Shown: positions 18,814-28,038 of the stretch, piece by piece | Layout of the letters: each line of letters opens with the position of its first letter | Position numbering within the stretch: position 1 is the first letter of the stretch | Source of the DNA: Thalassospira sp. | GTDB lineage: Bacteria; Pseudomonadota; Alphaproteobacteria; Rhodospirillales; Thalassospiraceae | Direction of reading: 5' to 3' | Assembly (NCBI RefSeq): GCF_002709775.1 | Contig: NZ_PAQR01000022.1 | Location: 1 to 64,000 of the forward strand | DNA length: 64,000 nucleotides | Notes under the pieces: generated by a model | The model's input: only the letters and a program-made list of their open reading frames with translations | The model's database searches: none | Told to the model about the DNA's origin: nothing | Made by a program: the position numbers and the translations under genes

Positions 18814-19326
18814 GTGCGCAGACTGCTAGATTATTTATTCAAATTCAGTGCCGTTCTGGCGGCCGCATTCCTGGTAATCATCGCGCTGCTGATCCTGACT
18901 CAGTCCTTGGGGCGCCTTGTCGGGATCGCCGTTCACGATGCCAACGAATTGGCCGGGTTCTCGCTTGCTGCTGGTACGTTCCTTGCCCTTGGTCCTGCAC
19001 TTCGTGCCGGCACCCATATCCGGGTAATGATCGTTCTTTCCCACCTTAAAGGCGGTGTCCGCCGTTTGGTCGAAGCGATCACCCTTTTGGCTGCGATCTA
19101 TCTTGCCGGTTACTTCGCCTGGTGGATGGCGGTTCTGGCCCAGGAAAGCTTTTCGTATGGCGATACGTCGCCGGGCGTTCTTGCCTTCCCGCTGTGGATC
19201 CCGCAAACCGCCATGGCGTTTGGACTTGTTGTCTTTACCATCGCACTGCTCGAAGCATTTGTTGATCTTCTGGCTGGCCGCGAACCCGCTTTCGTCAGCG
19301 GCGAAGCAAACGAACTGAACGAGTAG
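18814..19326 (+). CDS. TRAP transporter small permease, DctQ type
   Basis: Inner-membrane subunit of 170 residues with four predicted helices (about 10-30, 45-65, 85-110 and 130-152). It joins DctM and receives substrate from the receptor. I chose the GTG at 18814 because AGGGGG lies 6 bases upstream. A TTG at 18793 would add seven residues and is possible. The gap from the receptor gene (141 bases) contains a G/C-rich imperfect hairpin, as often seen where receptor mRNA is more abundant than permease mRNA. DctM follows after 9 bases. Confidence 0.88.
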   Translation: MRRLLDYLFKFSAVLAAAFLVIIALLILTQSLGRLVGIAVHDANELAGFSLAAGTFLALGPALRAGTHIRVMIVLSHLKGGVRRLVEAITLLAAIYLAGYFAWWMAVLAQESFSYGDTSPGVLAFPLWIPQTAMAFGLVVFTIALLEAFVDLLAGREPAFVSGEANELNE

Positions 19327-19335
19327 GGGGCGGTC

Positions 19336-20637
19336 ATGGACGTACTTCAAATCGGTCTTATCCTGATGGGCCTGCTGTTCCTGTTTCTGGGCGCTGGTCT
19401 GTGGGTTGCACTTGCACTTTTTGCCATTGGCGTTTTTGCCATTGATGTTTTCACAAGCGGCCAAACCGGTCCGATCATCGCGACCACAGCATGGTCAAGC
19501 CTTGCGACTTGGTCCCTGGCACCGCTGCCGCTGTTTATCTGGATGGGTGAAATCCTGTTCCGGTCTCGCCTTTCAGAAGACATGTTCACCGGGCTTGCCC
19601 CGTGGCTGAACAAGCTTCCGGGCCGGTTGTTGCATGTGAACATTCTGGGGTGTGGTATCTTTGCGGCTGTGTCTGGTTCGTCCGCGGCGACTGCTGCGAC
19701 CATCGGACGCATGTCGATCCCCGAACTTCGTAAACAGGGCTATGCCGATAGCCTGATCCTTGGCACGCTTGCCGGGTCCGGTACGCTGGGTCTTCTGATC
19801 CCACCATCGATCATCCTGATTGTTTATGGTGTCTCGGCCGAACTTTCCATCGCCCGTCTTTTCATTGCCGGCGTCATTCCCGGTGCCATGCTGATCGTCA
19901 TGTTCATGAGCTTCGTTGGCATCTGGGCCACGATCAACAAGGACAAGATGCCAGCAGCTGAACCGAGCATCCCGTTTGCAGAGAAAATCCGTGCATCGGG
20001 TCGTCTGATCCCGGTCATCCTTTTGATCTCTGCTGTGATCGGTTCTATCTATGGCGGGGTTGCGACCCCGACCGAGGCCGCGGCATTCGGTGTGGTTGGT
20101 GCATTGATCCTCTCAGGCCTTAGCGGTTCGCTTTCCAAGGAAAGCCTGCTGGATGGCATCATGGGCGCAACCCGCACATCCTGCATGATCTGCTTTATCC
20201 TTGCAGGGGCGGCGGTGCTGACGGTTGCCATGGGCTTTACCGGTGTGCCGCGCGAACTGGCCGCATGGATCGCCCATATGGAATTGTCGCCTTATGCGCT
20301 GCTTGGCGCATTGACCATTTTCTTCATCGTCCTTGGCTGTTTCCTTGACGGGATTTCGGTGGTGGTTCTGACCACTTCGGTGATCCTGCCGATGGTACAG
20401 GCCGCGGGCATCGACCTTCTGTGGTTTGGCATCTATGTGGTGCTGGTGGTCGAAATGTCACAGATCACGCCACCGGTCGGCTTTAACCTTTTCGTGCTGC
20501 AAGGCCTGACAGGCAAGAACCTGTTCAAGATTGCAGTTGCTGCCTTGCCATTCTTCTTCCTGCTGTTGTTTGCCGCCCTTCTGATCACAGTCTTCCCGGG
20601 GATCGTGACCTGGCTGCCAACGCAGATGAGTGGCTAA
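19336..20637 (+). CDS. TRAP transporter large permease, DctM type
   Basis: Sodium-coupled inner-membrane permease of 433 residues with about 11-12 hydrophobic helices. It has family landmarks such as AAVSGSSAATAATIGRMSIPELRKQGY (residues about 111-137), LGLLIPPSIILIVYG and GGVATPTEAAAFG, all typical of the DctM Na+/substrate sites. The ATG at 19336 follows GTAGGGGGCGG. It should pair with the DctQ protein encoded just upstream. Confidence 0.94.
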   Translation: MDVLQIGLILMGLLFLFLGAGLWVALALFAIGVFAIDVFTSGQTGPIIATTAWSSLATWSLAPLPLFIWMGEILFRSRLSEDMFTGLAPWLNKLPGRLLHVNILGCGIFAAVSGSSAATAATIGRMSIPELRKQGYADSLILGTLAGSGTLGLLIPPSIILIVYGVSAELSIARLFIAGVIPGAMLIVMFMSFVGIWATINKDKMPAAEPSIPFAEKIRASGRLIPVILLISAVIGSIYGGVATPTEAAAFGVVGALILSGLSGSLSKESLLDGIMGATRTSCMICFILAGAAVLTVAMGFTGVPRELAAWIAHMELSPYALLGALTIFFIVLGCFLDGISVVVLTTSVILPMVQAAGIDLLWFGIYVVLVVEMSQITPPVGFNLFVLQGLTGKNLFKIAVAALPFFFLLLFAALLITVFPGIVTWLPTQMSG

Positions 20638-20705
20638 CGGCGATCGACTGAACTGACTTAAATATTCGAATTTTCTGACTACAGATGCCTTAAGGAGTGC
20701 GCATC

Positions 20706-23700
20706 ATGGCACCGCTCGACCAAAATTCGCCCACCTCGCAGACGACCGGACAGCCGAAATGGCAGTTCTGGATTGATCGCGGCGGCACCTTTACCGATAT
20801 CGTTGCCCGCAAGCCCAATGGCACGCTTGTCACCCACAAGCTGCTTTCGGAAAACCCCGAACGCTACAAGGACGCCGCCATTCAGGGCATCCGCGAGTTG
20901 CTTGAGGTTGCCGAGGGTGAAAAAATCCCGGCAGAAAAGATCGAAGCCGTCAAGATGGGCACCACGGTTGCGACCAACGCCCTGCTGGAGCGTAAGGGTG
21001 ACCGCACCGTTCTGGTCACCACCAAGGGCTTCCGCGACGCGCTGCGTCTGGCCTATCAGAACCGCCCGCGTCTGTTTGATCGCAACATCATTCTGCCCGA
21101 AACGCTTTATGAAACCGTGATCGAGACTGCGGGCCGCTTTAACGCGCAGGGTCACGAGCTTGAAGGCATGGACCTTGATGCGCTGCGTGCTGATCTGCAG
21201 AAAGTTTATGACAGCGGCATTCGTGCCTGTGCCATCGTCTTCATGCATGGTTATCGCTATACCGCCCATGAACTGGCGGCCGAAAAGGTTGCCCGTGACA
21301 TCGGCTTTACCCAGGTTTCGACCAGTCACCAGGTCAGCCCGCTGATGAAGCTGGTATCGCGCGGCGATACCACCGTGGTTGATGCCTACCTGTCGCCGAT
21401 CCTGCGTCGTTATGTCGAACAGGTCGCCGGTGAGTTGGGTGGCGTAAAGCTGATGTTCATGCAGTCCAACGGTGGTCTGACCGATGCGGCCAAGTTCCAG
21501 GGCAAGGACGCAATCCTGTCCGGTCCGGCTGGTGGCGTGGTCGGCATGGTCCGTACTGCAGAAATGGATGGCTATAAGCAGGTCATCGGTTTCGACATGG
21601 GCGGTACTTCGACCGACGTTTCGCATTATGACGGCGAATACGAACGCGATTTCGAAACCCAGGTTGCCGGTGTGCGCATGCGTGCGCCGATGATGAAAAT
21701 CCACACGGTCGCCGCCGGTGGCGGGTCGATCCTGCACTTTGACGGCGCGCGTTTCCGCGTTGGCCCGGACAGTGCCGGCGCAAACCCAGGCCCGGCGGCC
21801 TATCGCCGTGGTGGTCCGCTTGCCGTTACCGACATCAACGTCATGCTGGGCAAGGTCCAGCCGGACTTCTTCCCGAATGTCTTTGGCCCCGAAGGTGACG
21901 AGCCGCTTAATGCCGAAGCCGTCCGCAAGGGCTTCGAGGAAATGGCGGCCGATATCGAAAAGAACACCGGCCAGATCCGCACCCCCGAAGAAGTCGCAGA
22001 AGGCTTCCTGCGTATTGCTGTTGAAAACATGGCAAACGCGATCAAACAGATCTCGGTGCAGCGCGGCTATGACGTCAGCGACTATATCCTGCAGTGCTTC
22101 GGTGGTGCCGGTGGTCAGCATGCCTGTCAGGTGGCTGATACCCTTGGCATGACCAAGGTCTTTGTTCATCCGTTCGCGGGCGTTCTGTCGGCCTATGGTA
22201 TGGGCCTTGCCGATATCCGCGCCATGCGTGAACAGGCCGTCGAAGGTCAACTGGCAGCCGAAGGACTTGCCGATCTTGATAAGCAGCTTGATGCGTTGGC
22301 AGTTGATGCCCTGGCTGAGCTGAAAGAGCAGGGCATTTCTGATGACAAGATCAGCCTGCTGAAACGCCTGCATCTGCGGTATGACGGTACCGACACCCCG
22401 CTGATCGTTGATTTCGGCGATGTCGATGCCATCAAGGCCCAGTTCGAAGAGCAGCACAAACAGCGCTACGGCTTTGTCATGAGCGAGAAGCCGCTGGTCG
22501 TCGAGGCCGTCGCGGTCGAAGCCATTGGCGAAACCCAGAGCCTGCCGTCAGCGATGGCAGAACTGGGTGGCGCGGAAGTCATGCTCAAGCCGCTGGCGAC
22601 CCGTCCGGTCGTGTTCGATGGCAAAACCGAGCAAACCCCGTTCTACAAACGTGAAAACCTCAAACCGGGTGCGACCGTCCGTGGTCCGGCCGTTATCGTG
22701 GAACCTGTCGGCACCACCGTGATCGATCCGGGTTGGGAAGCCAAGGTCAACGGCCTTGATCATCTGATCCTGAACCGTGTTGTGCCGATGAAACGGACCG
22801 AGGCCATCGGGACCCAGGCCGATCCGGTGATGCTTGAAGTGTTCAACAACCTGTTCATGAACATTGCCGAGCAGATGGGTGTCACCCTTGCCAACACGTC
22901 CTACTCGGTCAACATCAAGGAACGTCTGGACTTCTCCTGTGCGGTGTTTGATCAGGAAGGTCTTCTGATCGCCAACGCCCCGCATATGCCTGTCCACCTT
23001 GGTTCGATGGGTGAGTCTGTTCAGGCCGTGATCAATAATAACGCCGGGAAAATGAAACCGGGCGATGTTTATATGCTCAATGACCCGTATAACGGCGGCA
23101 CCCACCTGCCCGACATCACCCTGATCACGCCGGTATTTGGCGATGATGGCAAGGAAGTGCTGTTCTATGTCGCATCGCGTGGTCACCATGCTGATGTTGG
23201 CGGCATCACCCCGGGCTCCATGGCGCCAAACTCGCGCGTTCTTGAAGAAGAAGGCGTTCTGATCAACAACTTCAAACTGGTTGATCAGGGGGCGTTTGAT
23301 GAAAAAGGTCTGACCGATCTTCTGGAAGGGGCAAAATACCCGGCACGTAACCCTTATCAGAACATCGCCGATCTGCGCGCACAGATCGCGGCCAATGAAA
23401 AGGGTGTGCAGGAACTGCGCAAGATGGTCGATCACTTTGGCCTTGATGTGGTGCATGCCTATATGCAGCACGTTCAGGACAACGCCGAAGAAAGCGTGCG
23501 TCGTGTCATCGACGTGCTGAAAGACGGTGAATACGCCTACGAGATGGACAATGGTGCGGTCGTCCGCGTCAAGGTCACCATCGACAAGGCAACCCGTTCG
23601 GCAACGGTCGATTTCACCGGCACGTCCGATCAGCTTGATAACAACTTCAACGCGCCTTCTGCGGTGACCCGTGCGGCTGTACTGTATGTCTTCAGAACGC

Positions 23701-24347
23701 TTGTTGATGATGACATTCCGCTTAATGCCGGGTGCCTGAAGCCGGTCAACCTGATCGTGCCCGAAGGATCGATGCTTAACCCGCGTTATCCGGCCGCCGT
23801 TGTTGCCGGTAACGTCGAAACCAGCATGCATGTCACCGATACGCTTTATGCCGCCCTTGGTGTGCTTTCGGGTGGTCAGGGCACGATGAACAACTTCACC
23901 TGGGGCAATGATACGCACCAGTATTACGAAACCATCTGTGGCGGTACCGGTGCCGGTCCCGACTTTGATGGTACGGCAGCTGTTCATTCGCATATGACCA
24001 ACTCGCGCCTGACCGATCCGGAAGTTCTTGAATGGCGCTTCCCGGTCCTGCTTGAAAGCTTCGAAATCCGCAAGGGTTCCGGTGGTGCGGGCAAGCACAA
24101 GGGCGGCGATGGTGCGATCCGTCGTGTCCGCTTCCTTGAAGACATGACCGCATCGATCCTGTCCAACCACCGTCGCGTGCCGGTTCAGGCATGCCAGGGT
24201 GGGGAACCCGGGCAGCTTGGTCGCAATGCCATCGAACGGATCGACGGCACGGTGATCGAGCTCAAGGGCACCGACGGTGCGGAAATGCATCCGGGCGATG
24301 TCTTTGTCATCGAAACCCCGGGCGGTGGCGGTTACGGCAAGGCCTGA
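20706..24347 (+). CDS. 5-oxoprolinase/hydantoinase, fused HyuA-HyuB
   Basis: A 1213-residue ATP-dependent cyclic amide hydrolase. The HyuA half (about 1-695) carries [13 protein letters not shown] and [16 protein letters not shown], the phosphate-binding motifs of the ASKHA fold. The HyuB half begins near residue 705 and has [33 protein letters not shown] and the [12 protein letters not shown] region. The fused form is typical of 5-oxoprolinase (5-oxo-L-proline + ATP to glutamate), but hydantoin-type substrates are not excluded. The ATG at 20706 has TAAGGAG 8 bases upstream. It lies 68 bases after the TRAP permease, suggesting uptake and hydrolysis in one operon. Confidence 0.92.
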   Translation: MAPLDQNSPTSQTTGQPKWQFWIDRGGTFTDIVARKPNGTLVTHKLLSENPERYKDAAIQGIRELLEVAEGEKIPAEKIEAVKMGTTVATNALLERKGDRTVLVTTKGFRDALRLAYQNRPRLFDRNIILPETLYETVIETAGRFNAQGHELEGMDLDALRADLQKVYDSGIRACAIVFMHGYRYTAHELAAEKVARDIGFTQVSTSHQVSPLMKLVSRGDTTVVDAYLSPILRRYVEQVAGELGGVKLMFMQSNGGLTDAAKFQGKDAILSGPAGGVVGMVRTAEMDGYKQVIGFDMGGTSTDVSHYDGEYERDFETQVAGVRMRAPMMKIHTVAAGGGSILHFDGARFRVGPDSAGANPGPAAYRRGGPLAVTDINVMLGKVQPDFFPNVFGPEGDEPLNAEAVRKGFEEMAADIEKNTGQIRTPEEVAEGFLRIAVENMANAIKQISVQRGYDVSDYILQCFGGAGGQHACQVADTLGMTKVFVHPFAGVLSAYGMGLADIRAMREQAVEGQLAAEGLADLDKQLDALAVDALAELKEQGISDDKISLLKRLHLRYDGTDTPLIVDFGDVDAIKAQFEEQHKQRYGFVMSEKPLVVEAVAVEAIGETQSLPSAMAELGGAEVMLKPLATRPVVFDGKTEQTPFYKRENLKPGATVRGPAVIVEPVGTTVIDPGWEAKVNGLDHLILNRVVPMKRTEAIGTQADPVMLEVFNNLFMNIAEQMGVTLANTSYSVNIKERLDFSCAVFDQEGLLIANAPHMPVHLGSMGESVQAVINNNAGKMKPGDVYMLNDPYNGGTHLPDITLITPVFGDDGKEVLFYVASRGHHADVGGITPGSMAPNSRVLEEEGVLINNFKLVDQGAFDEKGLTDLLEGAKYPARNPYQNIADLRAQIAANEKGVQELRKMVDHFGLDVVHAYMQHVQDNAEESVRRVIDVLKDGEYAYEMDNGAVVRVKVTIDKATRSATVDFTGTSDQLDNNFNAPSAVTRAAVLYVFRTLVDDDIPLNAGCLKPVNLIVPEGSMLNPRYPAAVVAGNVETSMHVTDTLYAALGVLSGGQGTMNNFTWGNDTHQYYETICGGTGAGPDFDGTAAVHSHMTNSRLTDPEVLEWRFPVLLESFEIRKGSGGAGKHKGGDGAIRRVRFLEDMTASILSNHRRVPVQACQGGEPGQLGRNAIERIDGTVIELKGTDGAEMHPGDVFVIETPGGGGYGKA

Positions 24348-24386
24348 CCGCCCACCCAACCAGATGTCCCGGGCCGGGAATGTGTT

Positions 24387-24396
24387 CCCCCCCCCC
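24387..24396. repeat. C10 homopolymer tract
   Basis: Ten consecutive C between the oxoprolinase stop and its terminator. It is intergenic; the length may vary or be a sequencing artefact. Confidence 0.6.
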
Positions 24397-24423
24397 TTAA
24401 ACACCTGATGTTTCCGGTCCCCA

Positions 24424-24459
24424 AAGCCGCCTTGCTCCCTGTTGCAAGGCGGCTTTTTC
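24424..24459 (+). terminator. Rho-independent terminator of the TRAP-oxoprolinase operon
   Basis: A perfect 11-bp stem (AAGCCGCCTTG / CAAGGCGGCTT) with a 10-nt loop is followed by TTTCTTG. The rest of 24348-24661 holds the C10 tract and no recognisable gene. Confidence 0.92.
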
Positions 24460-24661
24460 TTGATGTTCGAAAGATCGTCCCTACATGCAATTCACGTGGG
24501 GATTCATTAAAAATCAACGACATTGCCATTGAGGCCCGTGGTCAAATCAACGATGATCATGGATGTTGCTGCTATCTTGGATGCGAAATACCAGATGCCT
24601 GCCCGCACAGGCGGTATTTCGGGGGATCAGATCGGCCTGAACAGGACAGGAAGAGAGCACC

Positions 24662-26338
24662 GTGAAATTCTTCATATTGAACCAGCGCTATTTCGTGATC
24701 GCGAGTGTTGTGGTTTTGGCTTTGGCCTCAGGGGTCCTTGCGCTGGCGATGGATAGCTGGTTCTGGGTGCCGGCCGCCATTTTCGGTGTGCTGGTGCTGG
24801 TTGGGTTGCATGACCTTTATCAAAACAAGCACTCGATCCTACGCAACTATCCGATCAGTGCGCATATCCGCTTCATCCTCGAAAGCTTCCGTCCGGAAAT
24901 ACGCCAATACCTGCTTGAAAGCGATCAGGACGAAATTCCGTTTAGCCGTCAGGCACGCGGTCTTGTCTATCAGCGCGCCAAGGGTGTCGAAGACAAACGC
25001 CCGTTCGGCACGATCGAGGAAGTTTATAAATCGGGCTATTCTTGGATCACCCATTCCGTCGCGCCCAAGCACATTACGGATACCGATTTCCGGGTGCGTG
25101 TTGGCGGCCCGCATTGCAAGCAGCCCTATGATTGTAGCCTCTATAACATCTCGGCCATGAGCTTCGGCGCGCTTTCGGGCAACGCCATCCTGGCGCTCAA
25201 CAAGGGTGCGAAGAAGGGTGGCTTTGCGCACGATACCGGCGAAGGCAGCATTTCACGCTATCACCGCGAAGGTGGCGGGGATCTGATTTATCAGGTGGCG
25301 TCGGGCTATTTCGGTGCGCGCAACGAAGATGGCAGTTTTTCCGAGGAAAAATTTGCCGTAACTGCGGCCGACCCGCAGGTCAAAATGATCGAGGTGAAGC
25401 TGAGCCAAGGCGCAAAACCGGGCCATGGCGGCATGTTGCCATCGGCCAAGATTACCCCGGAAATCGCCGAGGCGCGTGGCATCCCGATGGGGCAGGATTG
25501 TGTGTCGCCTGCAGCGCACAGCGTCTTTAATACGCCAATTGGCCTGATGGAATTCATCGGTCGCTTGCGCGATCTTTCCGGTGGCAAACCGGTCGGGTTC
25601 AAGCTGTGTATTGGCCACCGTCGCGAATTCATGTCGATCATCAAGGCGATGCTCAAAACCGGCATCACCCCGGACTTCATCGTGGTCGATGGCAAGGAAG
25701 GTGGCACTGGTGCGGCCCCGGTCGAATTTGCCAACCGCGTCGGCATGCCGATGCAGGAAGGCCTGACCTTTGTCCACAACGCGCTGCGTGGTGCTGGCAT
25801 CCGCGATCAGATCAAGATTGGTGCAGCGGGCAAGATCGTGTCGGCCTTTGATATCGCGCGTACGCTGGCGCTTGGGGCTGATTGGTGTAATGCCGCGCGT
25901 GGCTTCATGTTTGCGCTGGGCTGCATTCAAGCCCAAAGCTGTCATACCAACTGCTGCCCGGTCGGCATCGCGACACAGGACAAAATCCGCCAGCGCGCCC
26001 TTGATCCGGGCGACAAGAGCGAACGTGTCGCGCGCTTCCACAAAAACACCATGCATGCATTGGCGGAAATCACCGGGGCGGCCGGTTTGACCGACCCGCG
26101 CAATTTCATGCCCTATCACTTCATGGTGCGTCAGAAAGACAACGAATTTGTCGATGGCAACGAAGCCTATCCGTATCTGCCCGAAGGCTTCCTGTTGCAA
26201 GATACCGAACTTCCGGAACTCCACGAATGGCATTCCCGCTGGGGCCGCGCCTCTGCCGAAACCTTCGATCCCAAGGAAATTCCTACTGGACCCTATAAAC
26301 GGGCACAGGCGATTGCGGGTGAGAAGGCTGCGCAATAG
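24662..26338 (+). CDS. FMN-binding glutamate synthase family protein, membrane anchored
   Basis: A 558-residue protein with two N-terminal membrane helices (about 10-30 and 33-50) followed by the FMN/Fe-S synthase barrel of glutamate synthase large subunits. Visible are MSFGALSGNAILALNKGAK, GEGSISRYHREGGGDLIYQ, GAKPGHGGMLPSAKIT, DFIVVDGKEGGTGAAP and the cysteine cluster SCHTNCCPVGIATQ, which binds the iron-sulfur cluster. The amidotransferase and GXGXG domains of true GltB are absent. The reaction is not established for this stand-alone family; an oxidoreductase using FMN is the safe statement. Start is GTG with AGGAAGAG upstream. Confidence 0.86.
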   Translation: MKFFILNQRYFVIASVVVLALASGVLALAMDSWFWVPAAIFGVLVLVGLHDLYQNKHSILRNYPISAHIRFILESFRPEIRQYLLESDQDEIPFSRQARGLVYQRAKGVEDKRPFGTIEEVYKSGYSWITHSVAPKHITDTDFRVRVGGPHCKQPYDCSLYNISAMSFGALSGNAILALNKGAKKGGFAHDTGEGSISRYHREGGGDLIYQVASGYFGARNEDGSFSEEKFAVTAADPQVKMIEVKLSQGAKPGHGGMLPSAKITPEIAEARGIPMGQDCVSPAAHSVFNTPIGLMEFIGRLRDLSGGKPVGFKLCIGHRREFMSIIKAMLKTGITPDFIVVDGKEGGTGAAPVEFANRVGMPMQEGLTFVHNALRGAGIRDQIKIGAAGKIVSAFDIARTLALGADWCNAARGFMFALGCIQAQSCHTNCCPVGIATQDKIRQRALDPGDKSERVARFHKNTMHALAEITGAAGLTDPRNFMPYHFMVRQKDNEFVDGNEAYPYLPEGFLLQDTELPELHEWHSRWGRASAETFDPKEIPTGPYKRAQAIAGEKAAQ

Positions 26339-26367
26339 TACCAGACGCGAATTCGGTTAAAACGGAC

Positions 26368-26401
26368 AAAGCCCGGCTGCCAAAGCAGCCGGGCTTTGCT
26401 G
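26368..26401. terminator. Bidirectional terminator between the GltB-like and YjhX-like genes
   Basis: A 13-bp perfect stem (AAAGCCCGGCTGC / GCAGCCGGGCTTT) with a 4-nt loop lies between convergent genes and can serve both strands. Confidence 0.85.
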
Positions 26402-26659
26402 TTAGCGTTGACATAGTTCTGCGCGAACTGCCAGGAGCCCGTCACGGGTGATGCGATAGGGGGCACCCCCTTGTGAGCGGATCAGGCGGCGTTTGCGCAA
26501 TTTCTTGAAGACATCAAGCGTACATGAGGTCAGAAACCATCCGTCGCGTGTAATGCAATCTGCTTCGAGAACATGGTTTTTGTCGTCCTTGATCACTTTG
26601 ATCAGGCCGCCTTGAGCGAGTGCATGAAGCACGCGCTGTTCATTTTTTGAAATATTCAT
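26402..26659 (-). CDS. yjhX: YjhX-family protein (possible toxin)
   Basis: An 85-residue winged-helix-like protein that I recognise as the YjhX (UPF0386) family. Landmarks are [18 protein letters not shown] at the N-terminus, [17 protein letters not shown] in the middle and [18 protein letters not shown] near the end. In E. coli YjhX has been reported as the toxin of a pair with YjhQ, a GNAT acetyltransferase. No YjhQ lies next to it here. A same-strand GNAT gene occurs 1.4 kb upstream, beyond the repeat-bounded islet. Many alphaproteobacterial YjhX proteins are solitary, so toxicity should not be assumed. Confidence 0.82.
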   Translation of the reverse strand: MNISKNEQRVLHALAQGGLIKVIKDDKNHVLEADCITRDGWFLTSCTLDVFKKLRKRRLIRSQGGAPYRITRDGLLAVRAELCQR

Positions 26660-26887
26660 CGGTCAAAGTCCGAAAACCAGTTGGTAAAACGGTTTCCGAT
26701 CGGGACGGGCACAACAGTACCGGTCACGCGCACCCGGTTTTAAGGTCGGGCAGGCGGTCCGATCTGCTGATCAGCGGTCTTGCGTTGAAAGGCTCAAGGC
26801 TGTCAAACCGCGATCAGCGGCTGTGCCGGGACTCTGACATAAAATCTCCGATTAAGGTTCGGACGCAAAGTTGTCCGATTGCGCGCA

Positions 26888-26904
26888 TTTGTCAAGCTGC
26901 GCGC
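26888..26904. repeat. Left 17-bp direct repeat bounding the AT-rich islet
   Basis: TTTGTCAAGCTGCGCGC, identical to the copy at 28022-28038. Five more bases (TGCGC) match three positions further left, giving a 22/25 match. The preceding 26660-26887 is normal-GC DNA with GATCAGCGG repeated twice and no gene. Confidence 0.85.
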
Positions 26905-27194
26905 CAATTTTGTTGTCCGTGATCTATTCCGCAAACATGTCGGTACCCTTGAGCACAAATAACCAAACGCCGACTTTGTTGTTTTGTTGCAACAGCTTCA
27001 CTAGTTGCGCGTCGAATTTCGTCATTCTGTTGCGAAGTTTTTTGTACCCACGACAAATATCGCGGGATAACGGAAGATCCTGAACATAAAAAAACTAGGC
27101 GCCGCGAGACTGCTCAACCTCATCTGCCAAGTTTTTTAATCGTGCCAATTAGTCACGTCAGCTCGATACTCACAAAAATGAAAAACTAAACCTC

Positions 27195-27210
27195 TGTGAT
27201 ATTGATCACA
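27195..27210 (+). promoter_or_regulatory. CRP/FNR-family binding site
   Basis: TGTGATATTGATCACA matches the CRP consensus TGTGA-N6-TCACA perfectly, and flanking C and G extend the palindrome to 18 bp. It lies 86 bases before the lipoprotein ATG. Confidence 0.65.
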
Positions 27211-27265
27211 GTAACACGCTGTGTTTGTACTCATTGTTTCGGGTGATTAGCCTCATTGCGCAATT

Positions 27266-27281
27266 TGTCCATTGATCACAG
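27266..27281 (+). promoter_or_regulatory. Second, half-degenerate CRP/FNR-like site
   Basis: The half ATTGATCACAG at 27271-27281 repeats the right half of the site at 27195. The left half is degenerate. The two centres are 71 bp apart (close to seven helical turns), and the site ends 15 bases before the ATG, where a bound protein would block transcription or translation. Confidence 0.4.
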
Positions 27282-27295
27282 AAAGTTAAGACAAA

Positions 27296-27784
27296 ATGGT
27301 TAGAAATAATTTCCATGACACTTCATTTTTGTTGTTGGTAACGGCTGTTTTAGTGCCCCTTGTGCTGTCTGGATGTGCAACCCATGCTCCTCGCCTTGAT
27401 GAGACTAAGGGGCCAATTGCCAAAGTAGTTTCAACGCCCGTCACAGTGTTTTGGCAGGGGTCGGAGACTCGCCCTCATTCACTGGCAGCATTGTCATTCG
27501 ATTTTGAGTGCTATGATAGCGTGGAAAACCTAACTTTGACGCAGCAAGAGAGAGCAGACTCATCCACTGACTATGCCGATGTTATAAAATACAAAGCGGT
27601 GAGGTTCTGGATAAACCAATATGAGAAGAATCGCTGGAAGAAACAAATCAACATGAAGAGTGTCGATGAGTATGGTTGTCGCGCTCGGAGTGTAAATTTT
27701 GTTCCCCTGACCGAAGAGCAATCCGTAGTGGGGGCTTTTCTTGTTCAGAATCCGGAAACATTTATTGAGGCTAAAAGCTGGTAA
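27296..27784 (+). CDS. Predicted lipoprotein of unknown function
   Basis: A 162-residue protein with a lipoprotein signal: hydrophobic residues 11-24 then L-S-G-C with the lipidated Cys at 27. No Asp follows at +2 (C-A-T), so outer-membrane sorting is expected. The mature part has three further cysteines (in FECYD, YGCRA and the lipid Cys makes the fourth overall is not met, so at least one pair could form a disulfide) and no domain I recognise. Codon use is AT-rich and unlike the neighbours, in keeping with the islet. Expression is probably controlled by the CRP/FNR-like sites upstream. Nothing in the sequence gives a function. Confidence 0.75.
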   Translation: MVRNNFHDTSFLLLVTAVLVPLVLSGCATHAPRLDETKGPIAKVVSTPVTVFWQGSETRPHSLAALSFDFECYDSVENLTLTQQERADSSTDYADVIKYKAVRFWINQYEKNRWKKQINMKSVDEYGCRARSVNFVPLTEEQSVVGAFLVQNPETFIEAKSW

Positions 27785-27937
27785 TTCAAACCTGACACTG
27801 TGAAAAAGTAGAACGCAGAAGCCGTGAGTTTATATACGGATACGTTTGGTTAAGGCGTTTATTCTTCCGGTACTTTTCTCAGTCCATGACTGAAATCATT
27901 TCTGAGATGGTTTCATCAAGTGTTTGGAAAACGACTG

Positions 27938-27967
27938 AGCCCTCGAAATTGATTTTCGGGGGCTTTC
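27938..27967 (+). terminator. Terminator-like hairpin in the islet
   Basis: AGCCC-CGAAA pairs with TTTCG-GGGCT (one unpaired base on each arm), followed by TTCG. It is about 150 bases after the lipoprotein stop. Confidence 0.5.
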
Positions 27968-28021
27968 GTAATTGGGACTTAACGGCTGAGAGCTCGATCT
28001 TGTCATGAACGGCTGCGCTTG

Positions 28022-28038
28022 TTTGTCAAGCTGCGCGC
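28022..28038. repeat. Right 17-bp direct repeat, overlapping the GNAT stop codon
   Basis: Identical to 26888-26904. It contains the last codons and the stop of the GNAT gene read on the minus strand (Arg-Ala-Ala-stop). Integration at gene 3' ends with regeneration of the end is typical of att sites. Confidence 0.8.

Larger units (their letters stand above)
26905..28021. other. AT-rich islet between direct repeats
   Basis: About 1.1 kb clearly poorer in G+C (many lines near 40%) than the DNA on both sides. It contains one lipoprotein gene, CRP/FNR-like sites, and about 390 bases of non-coding DNA to its left. No integrase, transposase or terminal inverted repeat is visible. It looks acquired, either as a remnant of an integrated element or as a small cargo islet. 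Confidence 0.6.

Noticed and set aside
20679-24404. Two minus-strand open frames of about 600 codons each
   Set aside because: Both are antisense to the fused oxoprolinase and arise from its high-GC third positions; no domain, start site or promoter supports them.
26660-28038. Insertion sequence or complete integrative element
   Set aside because: Direct repeats and low GC are present, but no transposase, integrase or terminal inverted repeat was found, so only an islet is claimed.
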